64,000 bases of DNA from Actinoplanes missouriensis 431 (lineage in GTDB: Bacteria; Actinomycetota; Actinomycetes; Mycobacteriales; Micromonosporaceae): assembly GCF_000284295.1 (NCBI RefSeq), contig NC_017093.1, forward strand, positions 6,634,001 through 6,698,000, written 5' to 3'. Positions 17,162-25,546 of the stretch are shown one piece after another. The number at the start of each line of letters is the position of its first letter. Position 1 is the first letter of the stretch. Below the pieces are notes generated by a model. It had not been told where the DNA came from and did no database searches. It saw only the letters and a list, made by a program, of their open reading frames with translations. Position numbers and translations under genes: made by a program.

Positions 17162-18223
17162 TCAGGACTCCATTCCGAAGTTCGTGGTGAACCGCACGTC
17201 GCCCTCGACCATGTCGCGCATGTCGGAGACGCCGTTGCGGAACATCAGGGTCCGCTCGACACCCATGCCGAACGCGAACCCGGAGTATTTCTCGGGGTCG
17301 ATGCCGCAGGCGGTGAGCACCCGCGGGTTGACCATGCCGCAGCCACCCCACTCGACCCAGCGCGGGCCGTCGCGGTGCTGCGCGAACCAGACGTCGAACT
17401 CGGCGGACGGCTCGGTGAACGGGAAGTAGTGCGGACGCCAGCGGGTCTTCGCATCCGGCCCGAACATCGCCTTGGCGAAGTAGTCGAGGGTGCCGCGCAG
17501 GTGGGCCATCGTGATGCCCTCGTCGATGACCAGGCCCTCGATCTGGTGGAACACCGGGCTGTGCGTGGCGTCCAGCTCGTCGGTCCGGTACGCGCGACCG
17601 GGGCTCACGATGTAGATCGGCGGCTGCCGGTCCAGCATCGTGCGGACCTGGCCGGGCGACGTGTGGGTCCGCATCACCAGGCCGGGCAGGTCCACGAAGA
17701 AGGTGTCCGAGGAGCCGCGCACCGGGTTGTCCGGGCCGATGTTGAGCGCGTCGAAGTTGGCCCACTCCAGCTCCAGCTGGGGACCGTCGACGATGTCGTA
17801 GCCCATGCCGACGAAGACGTCGCCCATGTGCTCCATCAGCGTGGTCAGCGGGTGCCGGGCGCCGCGCGGGCGGCGCGTCCACGGCAGGGTGACGTCGACG
17901 CGCTCCTCGACGAGCACCCGGGCGGCGCGGTCGGCCTCCAGCTCGGCGGTGCGGGCGTCGAAGGCGGCCTGCACGGCCTGGCGTGCCACGTTGACCCGCT
18001 TGCCGGCGTCGGATTTCGCGGCCGGGGGCAGCGAGCCGATCTCCCGGCGGGCGAGCGAGATCGGCGAGCGGTCACCGAGGTGCGCGGGCTTGAGCGCGGC
18101 GAGCGCGTCGAGGTCGGCGGCGGCGGCGAAGGCCTTCTCCGCCTCGGCGACCGCGCCCTCGAGCGACTCAGGCGCCAGCAGGACGGCCTGCTTCGGATCG
18201 TAAGGATCGTTGCGGTAGGACAT
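17162..18223 (-). CDS. pheS: Phenylalanyl-tRNA synthetase alpha subunit
   Basis: The catalytic subunit has 353 residues. The N-terminal part is a coiled coil. Class II motif 2 lies in GRAYRTDELDATHSPVFHQ, and GWGGCGMVNP precedes motif 3. The start at ATG 18223 has AGGGAG 3 nt upstream; a GTG at 18235 is also in frame. The 150 bp upstream hold a possible leader peptide with a Phe codon. It shares the conserved infC-rpmI-rplT-methyltransferase-pheS-pheT order of actinomycetes. Confidence 0.96.
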   Translation of the reverse strand: MSYRNDPYDPKQAVLLAPESLEGAVAEAEKAFAAAADLDALAALKPAHLGDRSPISLARREIGSLPPAAKSDAGKRVNVARQAVQAAFDARTAELEADRAARVLVEERVDVTLPWTRRPRGARHPLTTLMEHMGDVFVGMGYDIVDGPQLELEWANFDALNIGPDNPVRGSSDTFFVDLPGLVMRTHTSPGQVRTMLDRQPPIYIVSPGRAYRTDELDATHSPVFHQIEGLVIDEGITMAHLRGTLDYFAKAMFGPDAKTRWRPHYFPFTEPSAEFDVWFAQHRDGPRWVEWGGCGMVNPRVLTACGIDPEKYSGFAFGMGVERTLMFRNGVSDMRDMVEGDVRFTTNFGMES

Positions 18224-18309
18224 GGTCTCCCTCACACGGATTTGCCACGGGGCAGTCTACGGAGGCGCGGCGCGGCCGCAGCCCGCCGGTCAGAGGGAGC
18301 GCAGAGAAG

Positions 18310-18366
18310 TCAGATCCGGCGCCCGCGACCAGCGGGCCGGATAAAGGAGATCCACAGACCTGACAT
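18310..18366 (-). CDS. Possible pheS leader peptide (18 codons)
   Basis: A short frame starts at ATG 18366, exactly 7 nt after the -10-like TAAAGT. It encodes MSGLWISFIRPAGRGRRI and stops at 18310. It contains one Trp codon and one Phe codon, the latter the unusual TTT. The inverted repeat CCGGCCCGC/GCGGGCGCCGG overlaps its second half. This could be an attenuation leader responding to Phe-tRNA, but one Phe codon is weak support. Confidence 0.3.
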   Translation of the reverse strand: MSGLWISFIRPAGRGRRI

Positions 18367-18382
18367 GCGCACCACTTTACCC

Positions 18383-19156
18383 TCAGCGCTGCGCGCGGGC
18401 CGAGGCATATAAACAGACGGCGGCGGCCGCGGCGAGGTTGAGGCTCTCCGCTCCGCCGTAGATCGGCACCCGGACCCGCCGATCGGCGGCGTCCAGCACG
18501 GACGAGGGCAGCCCGTGCGCCTCCGAGCCGAACAGCCACGCGGTCGGCGCGGCCAGCTGACCGCCGTCCAGCAGCGAGTCCACGTCGTCCTCGCCGGTTC
18601 CGCTGGTGGCGAGCACCTGCAGGCCGCTGTCCTGCAGCAGGTCGAGCACGGTCAGCGGGGTCCGGACCACGTCCACGTGGAACAGTGAGCCGGCCGAGGC
18701 CCGGACACACTTGCCGTTGTAGGGGTCGACGGCGTCGCCCGCGAAGATCACCGCGCTCGCGCCGGCGGCGTCGGCGGTGCGCAGCACGGTGCCGGCGTTG
18801 CCCGGGTCGCGGATCTCGGCGACCACCGCGACCAGCCGCGGCTGTTTCGCCAGCGCCGCGGCGATCGGCACGTCGTTCTGCTCGCAGACCGCGACCAGGC
18901 CCTGCGGGTGCACGGTCTCGGTGAGCGCGGCCAGGGCCTCGTCGGTGACCGGGGAGACCTCGAGCGCCATCGCGGCCAGGTCGGCGTACCGGGTCAGCCC
19001 GGCCGCGGTGCCGAAGAGCTCCAGCACGGCGCCGGCGGCGAGGGCCTCGCGAACGGCCTGCGGCCCTTCGGCGAGGAATCGGCCGCTCTGGTCGCGGTCC
19101 TTGCGCCGCTGCAGGCGCCGGGCCGCGACGATTCTGGGGGTACGAGGTGTGAACAT
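18383..19156 (-). CDS. TrmH/SpoU family RNA methyltransferase (TsnR-like)
   Basis: The protein has 257 residues. The N-terminal substrate-binding domain precedes a SPOUT knot with all three motifs: EIRDPGNAGTVLRTADAAGA, AWLFGSEAHGL and VRVPIYGGAESLNLAAAAAV. It transfers a methyl group from SAM to a ribose 2'-OH, probably in 23S rRNA. The position between rplT and pheS is conserved in actinomycetes. It starts at ATG 19156, downstream of a hairpin that follows rplT. Confidence 0.92.
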   Translation of the reverse strand: MFTPRTPRIVAARRLQRRKDRDQSGRFLAEGPQAVREALAAGAVLELFGTAAGLTRYADLAAMALEVSPVTDEALAALTETVHPQGLVAVCEQNDVPIAAALAKQPRLVAVVAEIRDPGNAGTVLRTADAAGASAVIFAGDAVDPYNGKCVRASAGSLFHVDVVRTPLTVLDLLQDSGLQVLATSGTGEDDVDSLLDGGQLAAPTAWLFGSEAHGLPSSVLDAADRRVRVPIYGGAESLNLAAAAAVCLYASARAQR

Positions 19157-19180
19157 GGGCTCCGACTCACCAAATGGAGA

Positions 19181-19204
19181 AGGCGCCCCCCGAGGGAGGC
19201 GCCT
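19181..19204 (-). terminator. Hairpin between rplT and the RNA methyltransferase
   Basis: A perfect 7-bp inverted repeat, AGGCGCC/GGCGCCT, with a 10-nt loop, placed 21 nt after the rplT stop. The following minus-strand sequence is only weakly T-rich. It may partly terminate the infC-rpmI-rplT message. Confidence 0.6.
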
Positions 19205-19224
19205 CCTAACGTGCTTCGCGTAAA

Positions 19225-19617
19225 TCAGGCAGCCTGGGCGGCGGCGCCGCCGGTGCCCTCGGCCGCGACGGCCGCGCGGGCGATCTCGACGATGCCGGCG
19301 AACGCGGCGGCGTCGTTGACCGCGAGGTCGGCCAGGATCTTGCGGTCGACCTCGATCTCGGCCAGCTTCAGGCCCTGGATCAGGCGGTTGTACGTCATGC
19401 CGTTGGCACGAGCGGCCGCGTTGATCCGGGTGATCCACAGCTGGCGGAAGTCGCCCTTGCGGTCACGGCGGTCGCGGTACGAGTACTGCATCGAGTGCAG
19501 CACCTGCTCCTTGGCCTTGCGGTACAGACGCGAGCGCTGGCCGCGGTAGCCACTCGCGGTTTCGAGCAGGGTGCGGCGCTTCTTCTGGGCGTTTACCGCC
19601 CGCTTGACGCGTGCCAT
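19225..19617 (-). CDS. rplT: 50S ribosomal protein L20
   Basis: A basic protein of 130 residues starting MARVKRAVNAQKKRRTLLE, which is the L20 signature region. The C-terminus is extended with Ala/Gly. It binds 23S rRNA early in assembly, and in some bacteria it represses its own operon. A good AAGGAGT ribosome binding site lies 7 nt before the ATG. It is the third gene of infC-rpmI-rplT. Confidence 0.97.
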   Translation of the reverse strand: MARVKRAVNAQKKRRTLLETASGYRGQRSRLYRKAKEQVLHSMQYSYRDRRDRKGDFRQLWITRINAAARANGMTYNRLIQGLKLAEIEVDRKILADLAVNDAAAFAGIVEIARAAVAAEGTGGAAAQAA

Positions 19618-19653
19618 TTCTCGTTACTCCTTAAAGAACCGGTCAGGCTCGCG

Positions 19654-19848
19654 TCAGCGACCCAGAAGCTTGTTCACTCGCTTGGTGTCGGCCTTGGCCA
19701 CGGTGACCGTGCCGGTCATCCGGCGGGTGACCCGGGAGGACTTGTGCTCCAGCAGGTGGCGCTTACCGGCCTGCTCGGTGACGAGCTTGCCCTTGCCGGT
19801 CACCTTCACCCGCTTGCCCATACCGGTGTGGCTCTTCATCTTCGGCAC
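19654..19848 (-). CDS. rpmI: 50S ribosomal protein L35
   Basis: A 64-residue basic protein, PKMKSHTGMGKRVKVTGKG, ending in KLLGR: full length for L35. The start is GTG 19848 with AGAGG upstream. It lies between infC and rplT, the universal order of this operon. Confidence 0.97.
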   Translation of the reverse strand: MPKMKSHTGMGKRVKVTGKGKLVTEQAGKRHLLEHKSSRVTRRMTGTVTVAKADTKRVNKLLGR

Positions 19849-19903
19849 TGAACGCCTCTTTCTGATCTTTCCCCGCAACCAGGGGGACACGGGGAAAAGC
19901 TGA

Positions 19904-20533
19904 TTACTCTACCGAGGTGTCGGCGACCGTGGCCGGTGCGGCCTCAGCCTCGGCCTCACCCTCGCGCGGCTCCCGCGGCGGGCGCGCGCTGGCGGCGGCC
20001 GTGGCGGCCGCTGCGACCTTGGTGGCCCGATGCGGGGCCAACACCATGATCATGTTTCGGCCGTCCTGCTTCGGGCTGGCCTCGACGAAGCCGAGCTCCG
20101 AGATCTCCTCGCTGAGCCGGCGGAGAAGCCGGAAGCCCAGCTCGGGGCGGCTCTGCTCACGGCCGCGGAACATGATCGTCACCTTGACTTTGTCGCCCGC
20201 CTTGAGGAACCGCACCACGTGACCCTTTTTGGTCTCGTAGTCGTGCGGGTCGATCTTCGGCCGCAGCTTCATTTCCTTGATGACAGTCTGCTGCTGGTTG
20301 CGCCGCGCTTCGCGAGCCTTGAGTGCGCTCTCGTACTTGAACTTGCCGAAGTCCATGAGCTTGCACACCGGCGGCCGCGCCATCGGAGCAACCTCGACCA
20401 GGTCCAGGTCGACATCCGCAGCCAGTTGGAGAGCGCGCTCGAGCGGCACGATGCCGACCTGCTCACCCTCCGGACCGACCAGGCGGACCTCACGAGCCCG
20501 GATCTGTTCGTTCACGCGTGGTTCGACGCTGAT
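19904..20533 (-). CDS. infC: Translation initiation factor IF-3, probable ATC start
   Basis: About 209 residues. Conserved segments are VNEQIRAREVRLVGPEGEQ, the linker KLRPKIDPHDYETKKGHV and the C-terminal KVTIMFRGREQSRPELG. The codon ATC at 20533 follows a GAGGAGG Shine-Dalgarno by 4 nt. A TGA is in frame 3 codons further upstream, and the next possible start (GTG 20515) has no ribosome binding site. The residues from ATC (ISVEPR) match the conserved N-terminus of actinobacterial IF-3. A rare start codon is the known basis of IF-3 autoregulation (AUU in E. coli). Confidence 0.94.
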   Translation of the reverse strand: MSVEPRVNEQIRAREVRLVGPEGEQVGIVPLERALQLAADVDLDLVEVAPMARPPVCKLMDFGKFKYESALKAREARRNQQQTVIKEMKLRPKIDPHDYETKKGHVVRFLKAGDKVKVTIMFRGREQSRPELGFRLLRRLSEEISELGFVEASPKQDGRNMIMVLAPHRATKVAAAATAAASARPPREPREGEAEAEAAPATVADTSVE

Positions 20534-20875
20534 GGGGCCTCCTCAGAACGTTGTTCTCTCATTCGTAACGCCTGATGCGCTGCGAATGATGCCAATGGCG
20601 GTCGGCCCCGAGTGTCCCGCTGGTGGCAGGACGCCGGGAAAGCAGAAGACCCCGTCAGTGCCGTGACAGCACATGGCGGGGCCCGCTCGACCGGTCATCG
20701 GCGCCCAGGAGGACGCTCCCCCACGCCGAGGGCAAGCCCTGGCGGGGTGACCGGACCCAGCCACCGGAGTGACTCGGGTGGGAACCTAGCGGGCTCCTCT
20801 TTCGCGCCCGGTTTACACAGGGCGTGGTCGACTGCCCGGAAGTCTACCAGGCGCGAAAGGGAAGCCCCAGCCTGG
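20534..20875 (-). promoter_or_regulatory. infC promoter and long 5' leader
   Basis: About 340 bp without a gene. A TAGGTT hexamer near 20785-20790 is a possible -10, giving a leader of about 240 nt. It contains the hairpin listed at 20648-20683 and then the GAGGAGG ribosome binding site at 20538-20544. Long structured leaders with attenuators are known before infC-rpmI-rplT operons in other bacteria. No reading frame looks real. Confidence 0.5.
20648..20683 (-). terminator. Attenuator-like hairpin in the infC leader
   Basis: In the minus-strand RNA an imperfect stem of about 14 bp (GGCCCCGCCA pairing with UGACGGGGUC, with inner GUGC/GGCAC) is followed by a U-rich UUCUGCUUUC. It lies about 115 nt before the infC start, the right place for a regulated terminator. 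Confidence 0.5.
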
Positions 20876-21322
20876 TCAGGCCTGCGTCGCTTCGGCGTGC
20901 AGGGACCGCAGGGTACGCACGCCCTCCACCGCGTAGTCCCGGTCGACCGCCTGCAACGCGTGCACGGCCACCTGCTCGTCGTCGTGCAGCTCCAGGTGCG
21001 CCCACGCCGAGTTCCGGTCGAAGCGGACCGCGCGCACCACGTTCCAGGGCAGGTCGTACCCGCCGACCACGTTGCGCACGTGCACGCCCTCGGCGTCGGC
21101 GGTGACCCGCGGCCGGCAGAACGCCAGGATGCCGAGGCCGAGCAGCACCCCGAGGCCGATCATCGCGGCCTGGTCGCCGCGCTGGAACGTGGCCTTCGAG
21201 TTCTCGAACCCGGCGTTGCCGGTCAACCCGAAGCTGAGCACCGTGAAGAGGACCGCCACGGCGATCGCCGCCGGGACGGCCACCAGCCGGATCTTCTTGG
21301 GGCGGTAGATCACTGCTGTCAT
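20876..21322 (-). CDS. PH domain-containing small membrane protein
   Basis: The protein has 148 residues. Two transmembrane segments (about 11-30 and 51-67) are followed by a bacterial PH-like domain (RVTADAEGVHVRNVVGGYDLPWNVV), the bPH type common in actinomycetes. The ATG at 21322 shares a base with the hisG stop (TGATG), so it is translated together with hisG. Its function is unknown and the link with histidine synthesis is probably only positional. Confidence 0.85.
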   Translation of the reverse strand: MTAVIYRPKKIRLVAVPAAIAVAVLFTVLSFGLTGNAGFENSKATFQRGDQAAMIGLGVLLGLGILAFCRPRVTADAEGVHVRNVVGGYDLPWNVVRAVRFDRNSAWAHLELHDDEQVAVHALQAVDRDYAVEGVRTLRSLHAEATQA

Positions 21323-22185
21323 CAGAGCCTGCAATTCGCGATGGCGGTGACCAGGATGGCCCGGGCGCCGAGGTCGTAGAGCTCGTCCATGATCCGGTGG
21401 GCGTCGCCGCGCTGGACCATCGCCTGCACGGCGACCCAGCCCTCCCGGTGCAGCGGCGACACGGTCGGCGACTCGATGCCGGGGGTCAGTCCGGTCGCCT
21501 GCTCCAGCAGATCCGCCCGGACGTCGTAGGCCAGCATCACGAAGTTGCGGGCGACGAGCACGCCCTGCAGCCGCCGCAGCAGCTGCGCGGCGCCGGCCGG
21601 GGTCTCCTCCTCGCGGCCGCTGGGGCCAGCTTCCCTACTGATCAGGATCGCCGACGACTGCATGATCGGGTCGCCGATCGTGACCAGCCCGGCCTGGCGC
21701 AGCGTGGCGCCGGTCTCGACGACGTCCGCGATCAGGTCGGCCACACCGAGCCGGACCGCGTTCTCGACCGCGCCGTCCAGGCGTACGACGTCCGCCTTGA
21801 TCTCGTTGTCGGTGAGGTACCGGCCGACCACGCCGGGGTAGGCCGTGGCGATCCGCCGGCCGTTGATCTCGTCGGCGCTCTGCAGCGTGCCGGCCGGCGC
21901 CGCCCAGCGGAACGTGGCCCGCCCGAAGTTCAGGTCGAGCAGCTCGCTCGCCGGAACGCCGGAGTCGACGAGCAGGTCCCGGCCGGTGATGCCGAGATCC
22001 AGGTCACCGGAGCCCACGTACGTCGCGATGTCCTTCGGCCGGAGGTAGAAGAACTCGACGTTGTTGGCTTCGTCACGGCAGAGCAGGTCTTTGGGGTCGG
22101 TGCGCTGGCGGTAACCGGCGTCGCGCAACATCTGTGACGCGGGTGCGGAGAGGGTTCCCTTGTTCGGAATGGCGATGCGCAGCAT
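21322..22185 (-). CDS. hisG: ATP phosphoribosyltransferase
   Basis: The protein has 287 residues, the long form with a C-terminal regulatory domain that does not need HisZ. It starts MLRIAIPNKGTLS with AAGGAG 8 nt upstream. It catalyses the first step of histidine synthesis, joining ATP and PRPP, and is usually inhibited by histidine through the C-terminal ACT-like domain. It lies 44 nt after hisE. Confidence 0.96.
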   Translation of the reverse strand: MLRIAIPNKGTLSAPASQMLRDAGYRQRTDPKDLLCRDEANNVEFFYLRPKDIATYVGSGDLDLGITGRDLLVDSGVPASELLDLNFGRATFRWAAPAGTLQSADEINGRRIATAYPGVVGRYLTDNEIKADVVRLDGAVENAVRLGVADLIADVVETGATLRQAGLVTIGDPIMQSSAILISREAGPSGREEETPAGAAQLLRRLQGVLVARNFVMLAYDVRADLLEQATGLTPGIESPTVSPLHREGWVAVQAMVQRGDAHRIMDELYDLGARAILVTAIANCRL

Positions 22186-22229
22186 CGGACGTGCTCCTTC
22201 GATCTCGATCAACGGGTCGGGGACACGCG

Positions 22230-22493
22230 TCAGAGATGTCGGTAAACGTCCTTGAGCTCCAGCCCGGTGGCGATCATCAGCACCTGTGCCTGGTAGAGCA
22301 GCTGGGAGATCTCCTCAGCGGCCCGTTCCTTGCCCTCGTGCTCGGCGGCCATCCAGGACTCGGCCGCCTCCTCGACGACCTTCTTGCCGATGAAGTGGAC
22401 TCCGCGTTCGAGCGCCTCGACGGTGCCCGAACCGGGTGTCTGTTCCGCCGCCTTGCGTTGCAACTCGGCGAACAGTTCTTCGAACGTCTTCAC
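22230..22493 (-). CDS. hisE: Phosphoribosyl-ATP pyrophosphatase
   Basis: An 87-residue helical MazG-like enzyme with KTFEELFAELQRKA and the acidic KKVVEEAAESWMAAEHE motif that binds the magnesium. It carries out the second step of histidine synthesis. Starts at GTG 22493. It is followed by hisG, the standard actinobacterial hisE-hisG pair, and is divergent from the ABC transporter. Confidence 0.95.
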   Translation of the reverse strand: MKTFEELFAELQRKAAEQTPGSGTVEALERGVHFIGKKVVEEAAESWMAAEHEGKERAAEEISQLLYQAQVLMIATGLELKDVYRHL

Positions 22494-22571
22494 GGGAAGT
22501 GATTGTGGCAGCTCATCACGTCTTGACGACGAACGCCCCCAGCGGTTGGGACGTCTTTTAAGCTGCCCGGC

Positions 22572-23444
22572 ATGGTCAGCCGATACACCCCTGTCGCGGT
22601 CGGCGGCGTGGCGCTCCTGTTCGCCGCCGTCACCGCCTGTTCCCCGGTGGAGGACGAGTCCCCCACCGCGACCGCGTCCTCCGCCGCTGCGGACGCCTGC
22701 GCTCCCGGCAGTCTCGCCACACTGACGCCGGGCAAGCTGACGATCGGCACCGACAACCCCGCCTACGAGCCATGGTTCAGCGACAACAAGCCGGCCAACG
22801 GCAAGGGGTACGAGTCCGCCGTCGCCTACGCGGTCGCCGACCGCCTCGGATACCCGGCGGCGAACGTGGAGTGGACGTCGGTGACGTTCAACAACGCGAT
22901 CGCGCCGGGCCCGAAGAAGTTCGACATCGACATCAACCAGTTCTCGATCACCGACGAGCGCAAGCAGGCCGTCGACTTCACCTCGCCGTACTACCTGGTG
23001 CGGCAGACCGTGATCACCACCAAGGGCTCCAAGATCGCCGGCGCCAAGTCGCTCGCCGACCTGAAGGGCGCCAAGCTGGGCGCCCAGGTCGGCACCACCA
23101 GCTACCAGGCTGTCACCGACGTGATCAAGCCGGACGCCCAGCCGTCGGTCTTCAACAACAACGACGACGCGAAGGCGGCGCTGGTCAACGGCACCGTCGA
23201 CGGCATCGTGGTGGACCTGCCGACCGCCTTCTACATGACCGGTGCCGAGCTGGACAACGGCGTCATCGTCGGCCAGCTGCCCCAGGTCGGCGTGCCCGAG
23301 CAGTTCGGCATCGTGCTGGACAAGGGCTCCGCGCTGACCGGCTGCGTGAGCAGTGCGGTCGATCAGCTGCGCCAGGACGGAACACTCGCTGTACTGGAGA
23401 AGACCTGGCTGGCCGAGACCGGCGGAGCACCAGAACTCTCGTGA
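22572..23444 (+). CDS. ABC transporter substrate-binding lipoprotein, polar amino-acid type
   Basis: The protein has 290 residues. The signal ends in a lipobox (FAAVTAC), so the mature protein is anchored outside the membrane by its Cys at about residue 23. The rest is a family 3 solute-binding fold (LTIGTDNPAYEPWF, DFTSPYYLVRQTV). TAAGCT lies 7 nt before the ATG, pointing to a leaderless start. It is first of a three-gene transporter operon; the exact amino acid is not determinable. Confidence 0.93.
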   Translation: MVSRYTPVAVGGVALLFAAVTACSPVEDESPTATASSAAADACAPGSLATLTPGKLTIGTDNPAYEPWFSDNKPANGKGYESAVAYAVADRLGYPAANVEWTSVTFNNAIAPGPKKFDIDINQFSITDERKQAVDFTSPYYLVRQTVITTKGSKIAGAKSLADLKGAKLGAQVGTTSYQAVTDVIKPDAQPSVFNNNDDAKAALVNGTVDGIVVDLPTAFYMTGAELDNGVIVGQLPQVGVPEQFGIVLDKGSALTGCVSSAVDQLRQDGTLAVLEKTWLAETGGAPELS

Positions 23445-24280
23445 CATACGCACCCAGCACCAGGCAATTGGAGCGGATCGCCTACCGCCGCCGGCGGGCG
23501 GTCCGCTCTGTGCTGCTCGCGGCCCTTTCCACGGCCGTGGTCGGCACGCTGCTCGCCGTCGCGATCACCGGCGCCCCCGGATGGGACCGGGTCAAGACCT
23601 CGTTCTTCGATCCCGAAGCCGCCGCCGAGTACCTTCCGGAGATCCTGACCGGCCTCTGGCTCAACATCCGGCTGCTCGTGGTCTGCGCGGCGCTCGCGCT
23701 CACCCTAGGCCTGATCGTGGCGATCCTGCGCACCCTGCGCGGCCCGGTCTTCTTCCCGGTCCGCGCGCTGGCCACCGGCTACACGTACTCGTTCCGCGGC
23801 CTGCCGCTGATCATCGTGATCTACCTGTACGCGTTCGGCATCCCCGGCCTGCGCCTGCAGGGCACTCCGGACGTGCTCGTCCTGGGCGCGGCCGCGATCA
23901 TCGTGACCTACGGCGCGTACCTGGCCGAGGTGTTCCGGGCCGGCATCGAGTCGGTGCATCCGAGCCAGATCGCGGCGGCCCGTTCGCTCGGGCTCAGCTA
24001 CCGGCAGGCGATGCGTCACGTGGTGCTGCCGCAGGCGGTGCGACGGGTCGCCCCGCCGCTGCTCAACGACACCGTGGCCCTGCAGAAGGACGTCGGGCTG
24101 ATCTCACTGGCCGGTCCGATCGACGCCATCCGGGCCGCTCAGATCGGGGTCGCCCAGGACGCCAACTTCACCCCGTACATCGTCGCCGGGGTTCTTTTCG
24201 TTCTTCTCGCCCTGCCGTTGATCGGCGTCACCGACTGGGTGACGCTGCGGGCGGCCCGACGCCAGAACGCGGGGACCTGA
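23441..24280 (+). CDS. ABC transporter permease, polar amino-acid type
   Basis: The protein has 279 residues. The GTG at 23441 overlaps the binding-protein stop (GTGA). Several transmembrane helices are seen; the cytoplasmic EAA loop is in SQIAAARSLGLSYRQAMRHVVLPQA. The HisM/GlnP-type domain TGLWLNIRLLVVCAA begins near residue 67. A single permease gene suggests it acts as a homodimer. Confidence 0.94.
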   Translation: MTYAPSTRQLERIAYRRRRAVRSVLLAALSTAVVGTLLAVAITGAPGWDRVKTSFFDPEAAAEYLPEILTGLWLNIRLLVVCAALALTLGLIVAILRTLRGPVFFPVRALATGYTYSFRGLPLIIVIYLYAFGIPGLRLQGTPDVLVLGAAAIIVTYGAYLAEVFRAGIESVHPSQIAAARSLGLSYRQAMRHVVLPQAVRRVAPPLLNDTVALQKDVGLISLAGPIDAIRAAQIGVAQDANFTPYIVAGVLFVLLALPLIGVTDWVTLRAARRQNAGT

Positions 24281-24281
24281 C

Positions 24282-25022
24282 ATGGTGCTGTCCTGCACGG
24301 ACGTCCGTAAGGCGTTCGGCGATCACGTGATCCTCGACGGCCTCAGCCTGGACGTGGCCGAACACGAGGTGGTGGCGCTGATCGGCGCCTCGGGCTCGGG
24401 CAAGTCGACGCTGCTGCGCTGCGTGAACCTGCTCGCCGAGATCGACGACGGCGCGATCTTCCTGGACGGTGAGGAGATCACCGATCCGCGGGCCGACCCC
24501 GATCGGGTACGGCAGCGGATCGGCCTGGTCTTCCAGTCCTACAACCTGTTCCCGCACATGACCGTGCTGGACAACATCACGCTCGCCCCGACCCGGGTGC
24601 ACAAGCGTGACAAGGCCGAGGCGAAGGACCAGGCGATGACCTGGCTGGAGCGGGTCGGGCTGGCGGAGAAGGCGGGATCCTACCCGGACCGGCTCTCCGG
24701 CGGTCAGCAGCAGCGGGTCGCGATCGTCCGCGCGCTCGTCAACAACCCCCGCCTGCTGCTGCTCGACGAGGTGACCTCGGCCCTCGACCCGGAGCTGGTC
24801 GGCGAGGTGCTGACGATGATCCGAGACCTCAAGGGCGAGGGCATGACGATGGTCCTCGCGACCCACGAGATGGGCTTCGCCCGTCAGGTCGCCGACCGGG
24901 TGGCGTTCCTGGACGGCGGGAAGGTCCTCGAGGAGGGGCCGCCCGCGCAGGTGCTGGGCGACCCCGTCGAGTCACGCACGCGTCAGTTCCTGGCGCGCAT
25001 CATCGAGGCAGGCCGGCTTTAA
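24282..25022 (+). CDS. ABC transporter ATP-binding protein, polar amino-acid type
   Basis: The protein has 246 residues. Walker A is GASGSGKST, the Q-loop is in GLVFQSYNLFPHMTV, the signature is LSGGQQQR, and Walker B is LLLLDEVTSALDP. The GlnQ/HisP type. The start is 1 nt after the permease stop. Its TAA overlaps the stop of the convergent ribH gene, so no terminator separates them. Confidence 0.96.
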   Translation: MVLSCTDVRKAFGDHVILDGLSLDVAEHEVVALIGASGSGKSTLLRCVNLLAEIDDGAIFLDGEEITDPRADPDRVRQRIGLVFQSYNLFPHMTVLDNITLAPTRVHKRDKAEAKDQAMTWLERVGLAEKAGSYPDRLSGGQQQRVAIVRALVNNPRLLLLDEVTSALDPELVGEVLTMIRDLKGEGMTMVLATHEMGFARQVADRVAFLDGGKVLEEGPPAQVLGDPVESRTRQFLARIIEAGRL

Positions 25023-25495
25023 CCCTTCTCCACCTCGCGGAGGGTCAGGGCTGCGTCGAGCACGGCCACCGTGCTCTGCCAGCCCTTGTCCTCGATCGAG
25101 TCCTCCAGGCCGGCGCGGTCGCGGGCCTGGCCGAGGCTCTGCACGGTGAGCACGCCGTGGGCGACCGGGGTGCCCTCGTCGAGGGCCACCCGGGTCAGCC
25201 CGGTGGTGACGGCGTCACAGACGTACTCGAAGTGCTGGGTCTCGCCCTTGATCACCACGCCGAGCGCGACCACGGCGTCGCACTTGCGGGCCAGGGCCTG
25301 CGCGATCACCGGCAGCTCCACCGATCCGGCGACCCGGACGGTGATCACGTCGGTGACGCCGCAGGCCTCGGCCGCGGCCTGCGCCCGGTTGATCATGTGG
25401 TCGACCAGGTCGTTGTGCCAGCGGGAGCCGACGATGCCGAGCCGCAGCCCGGCGGCGTCGACGGGTTGCGTGTGCGGATCACCGAAGCCGGCCAT
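25019..25495 (-). CDS. ribH: 6,7-dimethyl-8-ribityllumazine synthase
   Basis: The protein has 158 residues. Lumazine synthase segments are visible: GIVGSRWHNDLVDHMI, VPGSVELP-like VAGSVELPVIAQALA, and GVVIKGETQHFEYV. It condenses the dihydroxybutanone phosphate and pyrimidine intermediates. Last gene of ribD-ribE-ribBA-ribH, 51 nt after ribBA. AGGGGG lies ahead of the ATG. Confidence 0.96.
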   Translation of the reverse strand: MAGFGDPHTQPVDAAGLRLGIVGSRWHNDLVDHMINRAQAAAEACGVTDVITVRVAGSVELPVIAQALARKCDAVVALGVVIKGETQHFEYVCDAVTTGLTRVALDEGTPVAHGVLTVQSLGQARDRAGLEDSIEDKGWQSTVAVLDAALTLREVEKG

Positions 25496-25546
25496 GTGTT
25501 CATCCCCCTCGTTTGCCCAACATTGTCATCCCTGCGGATGAAGAGA

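Noticed and set aside
18236..18382. T-box before pheS
   Set aside because: No T-box sequence or specifier stem could be seen in the 147-bp gap.
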